NCBI RefSeq assembly: GCF_000186865.1 | Contig: NW_008705562.1 | Span: 3,389,904-3,453,903 of the forward strand | Direction of reading: 5' to 3' | DNA length: 64,000 nt | Source of the DNA: Aureococcus anophagefferens | Lineage: Eukaryota > Sar > Pelagophyceae > Pelagomonadales > Pelagomonadaceae | Part shown: positions 54,592-63,954 of the stretch, one piece after another | How the letters are laid out: the number at the start of each line of letters is the position of its first letter | How positions within the stretch are numbered: position 1 is the stretch's first letter | Notes under the pieces: generated by a model | Told to the model about the DNA's origin: nothing | Database searches by the model: none | The model's input: only the letters and a program-made list of their open reading frames with translations | Translations under genes and position numbers: made by a program

Positions 54592-56031
54592 ATGCGGTCG
54601 TCGGTGAACTTCCACGGGCACATGTACACGGCGGTCTTCGACTCCATGGAGTCGTCGCTCCGCGACGCCGTGCGGCGCGAGCTCATGACCCAGGACGAGC
54701 TGGCGACGCAGCGGAAGCGCGAGGCGCAGACGCGGTCCAAGGTGCACCTGCCCGTGAGCGAGTTCTACGCGGAGACGCGCTTCTACCGCGGCAAGGGGGG
54801 CCAGACGGGCACGATGCGGCGCCAGATCGACGACCGGCTCGACGACGAGTACGCGTGCTCCTGCGGCGCCAAGTGCGACGGCGACGTGGCCGTCATCCGC
54901 TGCCTGACCTGCGCCAAGTTCGACCCCGGCGGCCGGGGCCACTACTGCGGCGCCTGCTTCCGCGCGCGGCACCCCGGCCACCGCGCGAGGCACGCGTGGG
55001 TCGAGATCCGGGCCTCGGAGCACCTCGGCCGCCAGCTGCGCTACCGCAACAAGCTCGCGGAGCACCAGGTCTTCGGCGACGAGATCGCCAACGTGCTGAC
55101 GACGATGAAGAAGGAGACGTCGGCGCTGCGGAAGATGCAGGCGGACGACGCGACGGCGAAGCTGGTCCGCGAGGTCGACGCCAAGGTCCACGACGTCAAC
55201 GTGCGCGCGTCGCGCCTGCGGCGCGCCCTGCGGGCGCCGGCGCTGCGGCCCCTGTCGGAGATCTCCGGCGGCCCTTTAGCCGAGGGGAACCTCGTGACCA
55301 AGGGGCTTTTGGCGCTCTACAAGTCGAAGCAGAAGTCGTCGACGAGCGACCCGCGCTACCGCAAGTCCACGGACGACGCGTCGCTCTACGCCGAGAACCG
55401 GGGCGGCGTCGACCGGGACCACGCCATGGGCGCGCTCGCGCTCCCGCCGCTGACGCCGCCGAAGACCGCGGACTCGCGGTCGTCGACGGCGCAGTCGAAG
55501 CGGCGGCCCCGGAGCTTCGCGCAGGTCGCCATGTGGGAGGTGCACCCGGAGCACGCCGCCGCGAGCCTCTTCGCGCGGGCCTACCGGAAGCGGTGCGCGC
55601 GCCGCGACCTGGCGCGGGCCGTGCAGGCGCGGTTCATGAAGGTCTACGACGCGAACACGGGCTTCTACTACTTCGTGGACACGCGGACGCGCGCCGTGTC
55701 CTGGGAGCCGCCCAAGGTGCTCTGGAACGACGAGCGCTACCGCGTCGCGTCGAAGCGCGACGGCGTCGACGCCGTCGTCGTCAAGCGCGAGGCCATGGCC
55801 CGCGCGGCCGCGAAGATCATGACGCCCCGGTCCTGGGCCGACAAGCACAAGCCCAAGGGCGTCAACCTCGAAGCCATGAAGGAGGAGGAGAGCGACGCCG
55901 ACGGCGACTCGTCGTCGAGCGGCGGCGACGACGACGACGGCAGCGACGCGCCCGACGACGACCGGCCCGCGCGCGACGCCGACGGCGCCTGGGCCCTCGT
56001 GGACCCCGACGCCGCCGCCGAGGACTACTAA
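54592..56031 (+). CDS. B-box-like zinc and WW-domain protein
   Basis: 479 residues. Residues ~85-145 contain a Cys/His cluster, CSCGAKCDGDVAVIRCLTC then GHYCGACFRARHPGHRARH, that looks like a B-box-type zinc module. A coiled-coil region follows (~150-215). Near residue 345 is a WW domain, MKVYDANTGFYYFVDTRTRA then VSWEPPKVL, preceded by an IQ-like basic helix (ARAYRKRCARRDLARAVQAR). The tail is acidic. WW domains bind Pro-rich ligands. The overall family is unknown, but related zinc/WW/IQ proteins are common in flagellate algae. The gene starts MRSSVNFHGHMYTAVFDSME. Its stop is 21 bp from the convergent VKOR stop. Confidence 0.7.
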   Translation: MRSSVNFHGHMYTAVFDSMESSLRDAVRRELMTQDELATQRKREAQTRSKVHLPVSEFYAETRFYRGKGGQTGTMRRQIDDRLDDEYACSCGAKCDGDVAVIRCLTCAKFDPGGRGHYCGACFRARHPGHRARHAWVEIRASEHLGRQLRYRNKLAEHQVFGDEIANVLTTMKKETSALRKMQADDATAKLVREVDAKVHDVNVRASRLRRALRAPALRPLSEISGGPLAEGNLVTKGLLALYKSKQKSSTSDPRYRKSTDDASLYAENRGGVDRDHAMGALALPPLTPPKTADSRSSTAQSKRRPRSFAQVAMWEVHPEHAAASLFARAYRKRCARRDLARAVQARFMKVYDANTGFYYFVDTRTRAVSWEPPKVLWNDERYRVASKRDGVDAVVVKREAMARAAAKIMTPRSWADKHKPKGVNLEAMKEEESDADGDSSSSGGDDDDGSDAPDDDRPARDADGAWALVDPDAAAEDY

Positions 56032-56052
56032 ATTCGAAGCGTGGCTCCGAGA

Positions 56053-56544
56053 TCAGGCCTTCTTACAGACGCCGCCGACGCAGACGACGCCCGAGGACCG
56101 GTAGTGGGGCAGCGCCGCGAGGAAGAACATGGAGAAGTTGATGGCGTGGAACGTCGTGCAGACGACGCAGAAGTCGTCGAGCACGACCTTGAGCACGTAG
56201 AGCAGGTAGACGGAGAAGCCGCAGGACGCGGTGGACACGGCGAGCAGCGCGGCCGCCGCCGCGCGCGGCCGCAGGGGCCAGTAGGGGAACGCCGCGAAGA
56301 CCGCGTAGTTCGCGGCGCCCATCGTCGCCAGCGAGAGGTCCAGCGGCGACTTGGGCGCGACGAGGCCCCAGTGCGACAGGAGGTGCGCGTAGCTGCTGCT
56401 GAAGACCGCGGCGCAGGAGCCCCAGCGCGTCACGCAGGACGGCTCGTAGAACGGGTCCGCGGCCATGCTGTGCTCGACGTGCCACGCGTAGAGCGACACG
56501 CACATGCCGACGACGCCGAGCGTCGACACGAGGCGCGCGACCAT
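56053..56544 (-). CDS. Vitamin K epoxide reductase (VKOR) family protein
   Basis: 163 residues with four hydrophobic helices. The first helix starts VARLVSTLGVVGMCVSLYAW; the loop has the Cys pair PSCVTRWGSCAAVFSSSYAH; NYAVFAAF and VSTASCGFSVYLLYVLKVVL follow; and the redox motif is FCVVCTTFHAINF (CxxC). This is the VKORC1 size and layout, an ER-type stand-alone enzyme rather than the plastid VKOR-thioredoxin fusion. It reduces quinones and can support oxidative protein folding. The ATG at 56544 lies immediately beside a tandem repeat. Confidence 0.9.
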   Translation of the reverse strand: MVARLVSTLGVVGMCVSLYAWHVEHSMAADPFYEPSCVTRWGSCAAVFSSSYAHLLSHWGLVAPKSPLDLSLATMGAANYAVFAAFPYWPLRPRAAAAALLAVSTASCGFSVYLLYVLKVVLDDFCVVCTTFHAINFSMFFLAALPHYRSSGVVCVGGVCKKA

Positions 56545-56545
56545 C

Positions 56546-56606
56546 GTTGGGTGCGACCGGCGCGGCGTTGGGTGCGACGGCGCGGCGTTGGGTGCGACGG
56601 CGCGGC
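56546..56606. repeat. 20-bp tandem repeat (three copies) directly upstream of VKOR
   Basis: Units GTTGGGTGCGAC(C)GGCGCGGC occur at 56546-56566, 56567-56586 and 56587-56606. They begin one base upstream of the VKOR start codon, so they form its 5' leader or core promoter. Confidence 0.85.
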
Positions 56607-56697
56607 GGTGCTTGGCGGCGGCGGGCGCAAGACGCTGGCGCTGTGGCAGCTCCGGAGCTCCTTCAAGCACTCGCTCAAGATAGAGACAAGGGGATCT

Positions 56698-56753
56698 CAA
56701 GGGGATCTTCAAGTATCTGGGGAGGCGACCATGCTGCCCCGAGGCGAGGCGAC
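56698..56753 (+). repeat. Left 56-bp terminal inverted repeat of the P-type transposon
   Basis: Exact inverse of 61914-61969. It starts CAAGGGGATCTTCAAG and ends GAGGCGAGGCGAC. Confidence 0.95.
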
Positions 56754-56772
56754 TATTATCCGGTTTGAGCGC

Positions 56773-58260
56773 ATGGCGACGCCGCCGCCGCCCGTGGGCC
56801 ATCCGGGGAACCCATGGGCGCCCTACGCGCCGCACTACATGCCGCCTTGGGCGCCGCCGCCGCCGCACCAGCAGCAATGGGCGCCGCCGCCTGCGCCATT
56901 TCCCATGGGCTATGCGCCGCAGCCCGGGTTCGCCTTGCCGCCAGCGATGCCCGCTGCCCCAGCGGCCACGGCGCCGCCGGCCGCCCCGCCGGCGGCTGCG
57001 GCCGCCGGAAGAGACGCGACGGCGAGGATCTCGAAGGACCAGGCCGAGGAAGCCATCGCCTTCATCCGGGCGAAGTACGAGACCTGGAGCGGCGTCTTCC
57101 CCTCAAACCATCGGACTGCGCGGGACATCGTCGAGGAGTGCACGAAGATCGGCATCTCCTCGGCGCAGCTGAAGCACCAGTTCAACAGATACGAGATGCA
57201 GATCACGGGCCGGGGCGTCGGGAAGCGCGACGAGTTGCAGCGGCAGCGCTACGAAAAGGCCGTCGTGGACGTCATCGGCGACGGGGAGAAGATCATGGAC
57301 GACGCCTTCTCGCGGAACAGCGACCTCCTCGACGCGCGCCCCTCGTTCCGCAAGGAGTTCATGGACCTGAAGGACAACGCGTCGACCCGGAAGCTGTGTT
57401 TGGAGCTGCTCCGGAGCTGGGCGTACGAGTCGTCCGTCGCGTGGGCCGCGGGCTCCGGAAACGACGCGGCCTTGGCCTTCTACGTCGCCCGGGAGAAGCG
57501 GATGCGCCGCTTCCGCCGCGCGCTGGTCGACGAGGTCGGCGCGCTCTGGCTCGACCCGACGGTGGCCGTCGTCCTCGAGGGGTTGCTCTACGAGGCCTAC
57601 CGCGCGGAGCTGAAGCCGAGGAAGGCGCCGCCCCTCGAGATGCCGACGACCTCGACGACCTTCTCGACGGCCCAGAAGGAATCATTGTACTACATCGCGG
57701 GGTTCCTGGTGTCGAAGGTCATGAAGACGTTCGTCGACCGCAGCGGCGAGTCGATATCCGCGTGGGCCGAGGACTTCACGAACCGCATGAACCTGGGCGA
57801 GGCGGAGGCGAGCCAGCAGAAGATGCCGCTCGGCAAGGTCAAGCACAAGGACATGGGCTCGTTGTGCTACGCGGCGCGCCCCATCTACGACTACGTGTGC
57901 AAGCTCGAAACGATCTACCTCCACAACATGTCGACGGACCACTTCGACGCCTACGGCTCCGGCCTCCTGCGCCGCATCGGCGTCGTCATCGCCCAGGACC
58001 CGAAGATCTACGAGGCCTTCGCGAGCGAGGTCCTCCCGCTCCTTAGGCCCGACAACCAGGACGCGTTTCCCATGGTCGTCTATAAGACCATGCTCGACGC
58101 CTATGACAAGGTCCGCCGCAAGGACACGGCGCTCAGCCTGAACCGAGCCCACGAAGAGCATCGCCGCCTCGACGCTACCGCCGGGAAGGCGCCGCTCCGG
58201 ACGGCTCTCGCAGTCACGTCGGCGAATGCGGCATCGAGTCGCAGATCTAAGGGAGCTTAA
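56773..58260 (+). CDS. Transposon accessory protein with P-transposase C-terminal-like motif
   Basis: 495 residues. The first ~75 are Pro/Ala/Met-rich. A helical region follows with RDIVEECTKIGISSAQLKHQ, which might be a DNA-binding helix pair. Near residue 295-315 is ESLYYIAGFLVSKVMKTFVD. It resembles the YIAGY-x2-(R/K)K motif that P-element and THAP9 transposases carry in their C-terminal domain. The transposase gene opposite lacks this block, so the two proteins may together supply the functions of one P transposase (inference). The gene lies wholly inside the element, starting 19 bp from the left inverted repeat, and its codon use is more balanced than that of host genes. Confidence 0.65.
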   Translation: MATPPPPVGHPGNPWAPYAPHYMPPWAPPPPHQQQWAPPPAPFPMGYAPQPGFALPPAMPAAPAATAPPAAPPAAAAAGRDATARISKDQAEEAIAFIRAKYETWSGVFPSNHRTARDIVEECTKIGISSAQLKHQFNRYEMQITGRGVGKRDELQRQRYEKAVVDVIGDGEKIMDDAFSRNSDLLDARPSFRKEFMDLKDNASTRKLCLELLRSWAYESSVAWAAGSGNDAALAFYVAREKRMRRFRRALVDEVGALWLDPTVAVVLEGLLYEAYRAELKPRKAPPLEMPTTSTTFSTAQKESLYYIAGFLVSKVMKTFVDRSGESISAWAEDFTNRMNLGEAEASQQKMPLGKVKHKDMGSLCYAARPIYDYVCKLETIYLHNMSTDHFDAYGSGLLRRIGVVIAQDPKIYEAFASEVLPLLRPDNQDAFPMVVYKTMLDAYDKVRRKDTALSLNRAHEEHRRLDATAGKAPLRTALAVTSANAASSRRSKGA

Positions 58261-58281
58261 GATCTGCAAACCACCGCCAAA

Positions 58282-61200
58282 TTACGCGCTAACCTCGGCG
58301 TCGTCCGCGTAACGATCGTAGGTCGCCGGGTCTTCGTCGCACTGGGTCTTCTCGAAGGCGTCCATGATGGCCTCGAGGGCCGCGTCGTCGTCGTCCTCGA
58401 CGGCCTCGGCGGCGGGGGCGTGCGGCGCGTCGCTGGGGGCCGCGGGTTCGGCCCGGGGGCGCCGGGGGCGCTTCTTCCGCGCCGCGTCGTCGCGCTTTAG
58501 GAGCACCGCGCGGAGGTCGACGGGCGCGCCGCCCGAGTTGGATTTCTTGTCGCGGTAGAGGCGGATCACGGTCGCGGTGCGCGCGGCGCGGCGACAATCC
58601 TGGATCGATGGGTTCTTCTTGTCGCCCGAGGCGCCCCTGACGTTCCTGAAGTGGTGCTCACACACGTCCTGCGAGCAGCGGCCGGGGAGGAAGACCTTGC
58701 CGGGGTACTTCGCCAGGTAGTACTTCGCGGCCCAGATGAAGCCCCGGATGGTCTGGACGCCCCGGAACGTCTGCGCGGGGATGAAGGCGTCCGCGCCGGC
58801 GCCGCGGTCATGGTTCTCCGTGTTCCAGTCCTCGTAGAACCGCACGTAGCGCTCGAGGAAGGCCAACTTTTTGTCGTCGGGCCCCTGGATCACGCCGCTC
58901 TTCCCGTTCATCACGTCGAAGAACTCGTTGTTAAGGTTGCAGTAGTCGATGAGCCCGTCGTTCTTGCACTGGTGCGTGTCCTCCTTGAGGTACCGCGCCA
59001 TCGTCCCCGACAGCACGCGTGCCGCCGGCGCGACGCGCATCCGAGAATGAGCCGTCGGAAAGAAATGGTCCTTGTCGAGCTTGTCCCCCGTGACGCCCAG
59101 CGCGGGGCCGCCCTCGTTGCGCCTTTTCCAGACGTCGTAGAGCACTTTCAGACCCAAAGTATCCTCCGTGTTGTAGTTGGAGTTGAACTTTTTGAGGTAT
59201 CGCGTAGCGCGTATGCCGTCGGCGTCCGTGCCGGACTTGCTCAGCGCGTTGTAGAGCGTCTTGATGAGGTGCGGCGGGTCCGTGACGATGAAGACGGGCT
59301 CGTCCGTGACCGGGTGGAGGATCGCGACGGGCTGGTCGTGGCCCACGTCCACGTCGTCGTAGAAGGCCTGCCAGTTCTCGCCGTCCTGCATCTCCTTGAC
59401 GTCGGCGACGGTGACCGTCGCGCAGGCGGCGATGTAGGCCATGTGCTCCGAGGCCTTGTCGCAGAAATCGGCGACGACCGTGAAGCCGTACGCGTGCAGC
59501 GCCGTCAGTGCCTGCGTCACCATGGGCGCGATGTCCGCCGCCTTGAGGTCCGTCGACGCCACGCGGTAGAAGGAGAACTGGAAATCGCCGCAGGTGACGG
59601 AGGTGGCGAAGAACTCCGTCCAGTACTGCGCCGCCTTGGGCATCGTCGCCTTCCGGGCGTCCGCCGCGGCCGTCGCGCCCGCGTCCGTGGCCTCGTCGGC
59701 CTCGAGGGCCTCGAGCTGGAGGGCGATGTGGTCGTAGGTGTCGAGCTCCTCGCTCACGTAGCCGACGATCTCCCCCGTGAAGACGTTGGAGACGATGCCC
59801 TCCTGGACCTTGAGCCCGTCGTGCGACATCACGGTCAGCCGGTCCCCCTCGGAGAGCCCGTTGCGGTCGCAGTGCGCCTTCGTCGCCTTGAGGACGTCGA
59901 CCTGGATGCCCTCCTTGTCGCTGAAGGCGTTCTTGAACTCCCGTAGGTAGCGCGCGCAGGGGATGGCCATGACCTACGGAGACGATGCTCATCGTCGAGT
60001 CGGGCTGCCTCAGGGAGGGCGAGAACTCGCGGGCGCCGGACCAGACGTCGCGGGTCTCGTTGTAGGACGTCTCCCCGTCCTTGATGAGGCGCCGCAAGGC
60101 CCACTTGATGGTCACGGGGTGGTAGCGGAAGGCCCGCGACGATTTGCCCTCGGCCTTCTTCTTCCAGTTCTGCATCTGGTCGTCCCAGATGATCCGCTTC
60201 ACGGACCCCGTCGGAAAGCACGTCTCCCAGCCGTCGCTCTTCTGCAGGGCCTCCAAGATGCTCCCGAAGCGCTCGCCGTACTCCGCGTTCTGGAGACGCG
60301 CCTTGCTCTTCGCGAGCCGCTGGTTCCGCCAGTTGGCGACCTTGATCCGCGACTGCTTCGCCTTCAGCACGGACGTGATGACTGCGGGCCCCTGGGACGC
60401 GATGAGGTCGTGGCGCCCCTTCGGCGCCTGGCTCGGCGCCGCGGCCGCCTGCGTCGCCGAGCGGCGGAACGAGTCGACGGAGGCCAGGCACGTCGGGCAG
60501 ATGATGATCGACTGCCCCCGGCGGTTCCACGCCTGGTTCACGTCCACGAGCTCGCAGCCGGGGCAGAGGAAGCGCGCTCCCTCGCCCGCGGCCTCGACGG
60601 CGCCGCGGAGCCGGACCAAGTAGGCGCCGTCCTTGACGCCGCCGCGCGCCGGTCGCCGCCCGATAACAATTGAGCCCGACGCCGCCGCGACAGTGTCATC
60701 TGTAGCTCGCCGCGCTGCTTTCGTTATTGCCTTGGAGAACTCGCCCCTCGCCTTCTCGGGAACGTCGAGCTCGCCGACGCCCACGCAGAGCCGCCGGCTC
60801 AGCTTCAGGAGCAAGCCGACGAGCTGGAGCTTGTCCATGGGCGTCGGCGTCGGCGCGTCGGCCTGCTTCTCCTCGGCGCAGTTGTAGTCGAAGCCCAAGA
60901 CCGTCGCCGTCACGGAGACCTCGAGCGTGGTCGCGGGCGCTGCGCGTACTACGACGACGACGGACTCGTCGTCGTCGCCGAAGCGGTTGAAGATCGCGAT
61001 GCCCTTGGCCGTGAGGCGCTTCACGAACTCGCCCGTGACCATGTCCGAGACCCAGGGCGGCAGCGACGAAGACGTCGGCGCGGGCTCGATGTCCATCGAC
61101 TGCGGCCCCGACGACGAGTCGCCCGCGCCCGCCTCGGACGGCGGCGGCGCCATGTCCGTCGACGGCGGCGTCGACTCCGGCACCTTGTGCCTCGCCATGC

Positions 61201-61630
61201 GCTTCGCGGACGAGCCGAGCTTCTGTCGGCGCTGCGGCTCGAGCCAGGCGTTGGCGGCCTTGATGACGGCCGCGGACGGCTTCCTGCCGGGCCCGGGCGG
61301 GGCGCTCGGCGGCCAGTTCGAATTGTCGCGGGGCTGGCCGATCGACAAGACCTGGAGGTAGCGCTTCTCCCTGACCGTCTCGACGTAGATGCCGAAGATG
61401 TTCTCCTGGAGGCCCACGCTCATCTTGAGCACCGCGTGCTTCAAAATCGTCTTCGCGATGTCGTCCGCGGAGCAGTTGATGCCCTTGCCCGTGAGGCGCG
61501 TGGCCCAGTCCGCGAGCGTCATGAAGTCGCGGATCTTCAGCGCGGCCATGGCCTTGTGCAGTGCGTGCGCGTAGTCCGTGCCCGAGGGACCTGCGCGGGC
61601 CAACGCGTGATCGTCGGGGATCGTTGACAT
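58282..61630 (-). CDS. P-element/THAP9-like transposase, two exons
   Basis: Exons 61630-60047 and 59973-58282 join to 1091 residues. A zinc ribbon C-x2-C-x19-C-x2-C (FLCPGCELVDV to ICPTCL, ~357-385) could replace the THAP domain in DNA binding. A helix KAKQSRIKVANWRNQRLAKS and the P-family entry motif FRYHPVTIKWALRRL follow. Exon 2 opens with VMAIPCARYLREFKNAFSDK (the LPSxRTLR-type block). The RNase H-like core shows acidic residues in the family positions: D580 (MSHDGLKVQEGIV), D700 (VVADFCDKASEH), D760 (FIVTDPPHLIKTLYNAL) and E967 (CSQDVCEHHFRNVRG). All look intact, so the enzyme may be active. Confidence 0.83.
59974..60046 (-). other. 73-bp spliceosomal intron in the transposase gene (GT-AG)
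   Basis: The frame changes near 59975. Removing GT (60046) to AG (59974) joins Y-N-E-T-R-D to V-M-A-I-P-C-A-R-Y-L without changing frame. The intron ends CTCCGTAG, like the short host introns. Without splicing the two halves lie in different frames. Confidence 0.75.
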
Positions 61631-61913
61631 TTTCGCCCCGGAGGCTCGGGCAGGTCGTGGGCGAGCTCGGACGCGCGAAAAGTCAACGATCCCCGACACT
61701 TTGCCGCTGGCGACCAGCCCGGCGAACGATATTGAAAATCTCGCGACGAGGCGCGCGGAGCCGGAAACGCACGAAGGTTGCCTCTGATGCGCAGACGCCG
61801 TCGACGTACCCATGGGCGCCGCGCGACACGAACGCGGCGGCCCCACGCGCGCCGGGGGCCGCCGCTCCCGAGGGCCTCTTTTCAAGCGGGCATCACTGGT
61901 CCCGCGGATAGCC

Positions 61914-61969
61914 GTCGCCTCGCCTCGGGGCAGCATGGTCGCCTCCCCAGATACTTGAAGATCCCCTTG
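61914..61969 (-). repeat. Right 56-bp terminal inverted repeat of the P-type transposon
   Basis: Exact inverse of 56698-56753; the outer end reads ATCCCCTTG. Confidence 0.95.
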
Positions 61970-62015
61970 CCGCGGCTGAGAGCGCATGGGCCTTGCATAC
62001 TTGTAGTGCGAGCGC

Positions 62016-63884
62016 ATGGCCGATTCCGCGGCGATGCGCGAAGCGCGCCTGCGCCGCTTCGGGCAGCAAGATTCCGGTGATCGCCCTGCCCCAGAACCAG
62101 CGCCAAAAGCGCGGCCTGAAACGCCCGCCGCTCCGCCGCCGAGCCCACCGGCCGACGCCGCCTTGCCGCCCGCGCCGACGCGCGGCCGCGTCGAGATCGT
62201 CGCGACATTCGCGCTCGAGGGCGGCGCGTCGCTCTCCGTCGGCCAGGGCGACATCACCAAGTACGAGGGCGGCTGCGTCGTCAACGCGGCGAACCGCGGC
62301 TGCCAGGGCGGCGGCGGCGTCGACGGCGCGATCACGCGCGCGGGCGGCCGCGAGCTCGCCGACGCGCGCCGCGCGCTGCCGAGGCCCTTCCCCGGCACGC
62401 GGGACCGCTGCGCGACGGGCGACGCCGTGCGCACGGGCCCGTCCGCGGGCCGCGGCTTCGGCTCGCTGCGCGCGCGCTACGTCGTCCACGCGGTCGGGCC
62501 CGACTACTCGGAGAAGGGCATGTCCGAGGCCGAGTCCGACGCGCTCCTCGCGGCGACCTACGCCGCGGCGATCCGCGAGGCGGCCCGGTGCGAGGGCGTC
62601 ACGAGCGTCGCGCTCCCGTTGATCTCCAGCTCCATCTTCCGCGGCCGCCGCGCGCTCGGCGGCCTCCTCGAGGTGTCCGTGCGCGCGCTCGCGGCGGCCC
62701 TCGAGTCGTCGCCGCTCGAGGAAGCCGTGCTCGTCGCCCACACGGCCGCGGAGCGCCTCCAGCTCCTCGCGGCGGCGGACGCGGTCCTCGAGGACCGGCC
62801 CGCGACGCGCTACCGCGCGACGGCGAAGAAGACGCCGCCCAAGGCGAAACCCGCGGCGGACGTCGACCTCACGGACGACGCCGCTCCTTCGGCGGACGTC
62901 GACTTGACGGACGACGTCGACGTCGACTTGACGGGCGACGACTTCGCGGGCGACGACTTCGGGCCTCCGGCGAAGCGGGCGCGCGTCTCGGAGAAGAAAA
63001 AGGCGCCGGCCGGGAGCCGCGGGTCGCCCATCGACTTGTCGCAGGGCACGCCGTTCGAGTTCGTCGTCGACCTGTCGTTGGACGACGACGACGGCGGCGG
63101 CGGCGACGACGACGTCGTCGTCGTCGAGCCCGCCGCGATCCAGAAGCACCTCAAGCGGTTCAAGGCGCGCGCCGGAAACGCCGCGCGGTCCCTCAGCGAG
63201 ATCCGGCGCGACCACGCGCGGGAGCAGGCCCAGCTCGAGAGCGACGCCAAGTTCGCGCGCGAGCTCGAGGCGCGCGAGCGGGCGACGGAAGGCGACGCGG
63301 CGCTCGCGCGGAGCCTGGCGCAGGCCGACGGCGACCGCGCGCTCGCGAAGCGGCTCCAGCGCCAGCTCCGCGACGCGCCGGACGAGGGCGCGTCCTGGAC
63401 CGCGCCGTCGCCCGAGGGGCTCCTGGACGTGTTGGCCGACCAGCGGAAAGGCATCCGCTCCTGGCTCGCGACGCACGCGCGCGGGCTCCGCGTCGTCCAC
63501 GTCGAGGAGAACCGCCACGCGCGGCCGGGCCAGCCGCTCTACAACCGCTTCGTCACCGCCTGGGAGCGCGTGCAAGACCAGACGGTCAAGCTCGTCTTCC
63601 ACGGCACGGCCGAGGCGAACATCGGCGCGATCCTCCGCAACGGCCTCGACCCGAGGCGCCGCTCGGGCCAGGCGCACGGCCCGGGCGAGTACTTCGCCGG
63701 CGAGAAGAACAGCGCCATCTCCGTCGCCTACTGCAGGGGCGGCAAGAAGATGCTCGTCTTCGCCGTGCTCGTCGACCGCTCGGGCCTCACGAAGGACTCG
63801 CCGCAGATCGTCGTCATCAACAAGCCCGAGCACCAGCTCCCGCTCTTCGTCCTCACCTTCGCCGGCCCCGGCGACCAGGGCTAA
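62016..63884 (+). CDS. Macrodomain-PARP protein (ADP-ribosyltransferase) with SIM-like acidic repeats
   Basis: 622 residues. An N-terminal ~55-residue Pro-rich part is followed by a macrodomain (~60-270): LSVGQGDITKYEGGCVVNAA, CQGGGGVDGAITRAGG, YVVHAVGPDY and SVALPLISSSIFRG. An acidic linker repeats DVDLTDD/DVDLTGD, similar to SUMO-interacting motifs. A charged helix containing a UIM-like DAALARSLAQADGD comes next. The C-terminus (~480-622) is a PARP catalytic domain with LVFHGTAEANIGAILRNGLD (His), GPGEYFAGEKNSAISVAYC (Tyr) and IVVINKPEHQLPLFVLTF (strand with the Glu position in PEHQ). Macro-PARPs bind and transfer ADP-ribose in DNA-damage or stress responses; poly versus mono activity cannot be decided. 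The promoter abuts the transposon end. Confidence 0.87.
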   Translation: MADSAAMREARLRRFGQQDSGDRPAPEPAPKARPETPAAPPPSPPADAALPPAPTRGRVEIVATFALEGGASLSVGQGDITKYEGGCVVNAANRGCQGGGGVDGAITRAGGRELADARRALPRPFPGTRDRCATGDAVRTGPSAGRGFGSLRARYVVHAVGPDYSEKGMSEAESDALLAATYAAAIREAARCEGVTSVALPLISSSIFRGRRALGGLLEVSVRALAAALESSPLEEAVLVAHTAAERLQLLAAADAVLEDRPATRYRATAKKTPPKAKPAADVDLTDDAAPSADVDLTDDVDVDLTGDDFAGDDFGPPAKRARVSEKKKAPAGSRGSPIDLSQGTPFEFVVDLSLDDDDGGGGDDDVVVVEPAAIQKHLKRFKARAGNAARSLSEIRRDHAREQAQLESDAKFARELEARERATEGDAALARSLAQADGDRALAKRLQRQLRDAPDEGASWTAPSPEGLLDVLADQRKGIRSWLATHARGLRVVHVEENRHARPGQPLYNRFVTAWERVQDQTVKLVFHGTAEANIGAILRNGLDPRRRSGQAHGPGEYFAGEKNSAISVAYCRGGKKMLVFAVLVDRSGLTKDSPQIVVINKPEHQLPLFVLTFAGPGDQG

Positions 63885-63954
63885 ACGTGAGCGGCTCTCG
63901 ATAGCGAGGAAATTCTTAGGAAGCGGCGACGGCGAGCGAACGGGGGCCGCGACC

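Larger units (their letters stand above)
56698..61969. mobile_element. P-superfamily DNA transposon, apparently complete (about 5.3 kb)
   Basis: Perfect 56-bp inverted repeats (56698-56753 and 61914-61969), starting CAAGGGGATCTTCAAGTATC, bound two convergent genes: an accessory gene on the plus strand and a P-type transposase on the minus strand. No stop or frameshift breaks either gene once one 73-bp intron is removed. I cannot find a clear 7-8 bp target duplication. At the left end CAAGGGGATCT is repeated in tandem (56687-56697), which may mask the boundary. The region between the transposase start and the right repeat (61631-61913) is non-coding; the PARP gene begins 47 bp beyond the element. 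Confidence 0.82.

Noticed and set aside
56680..61980. Target-site duplication for the P-type transposon
   Set aside because: Flanks on both sides were compared for 7-8 identical bases; none found, so no duplication is claimed.
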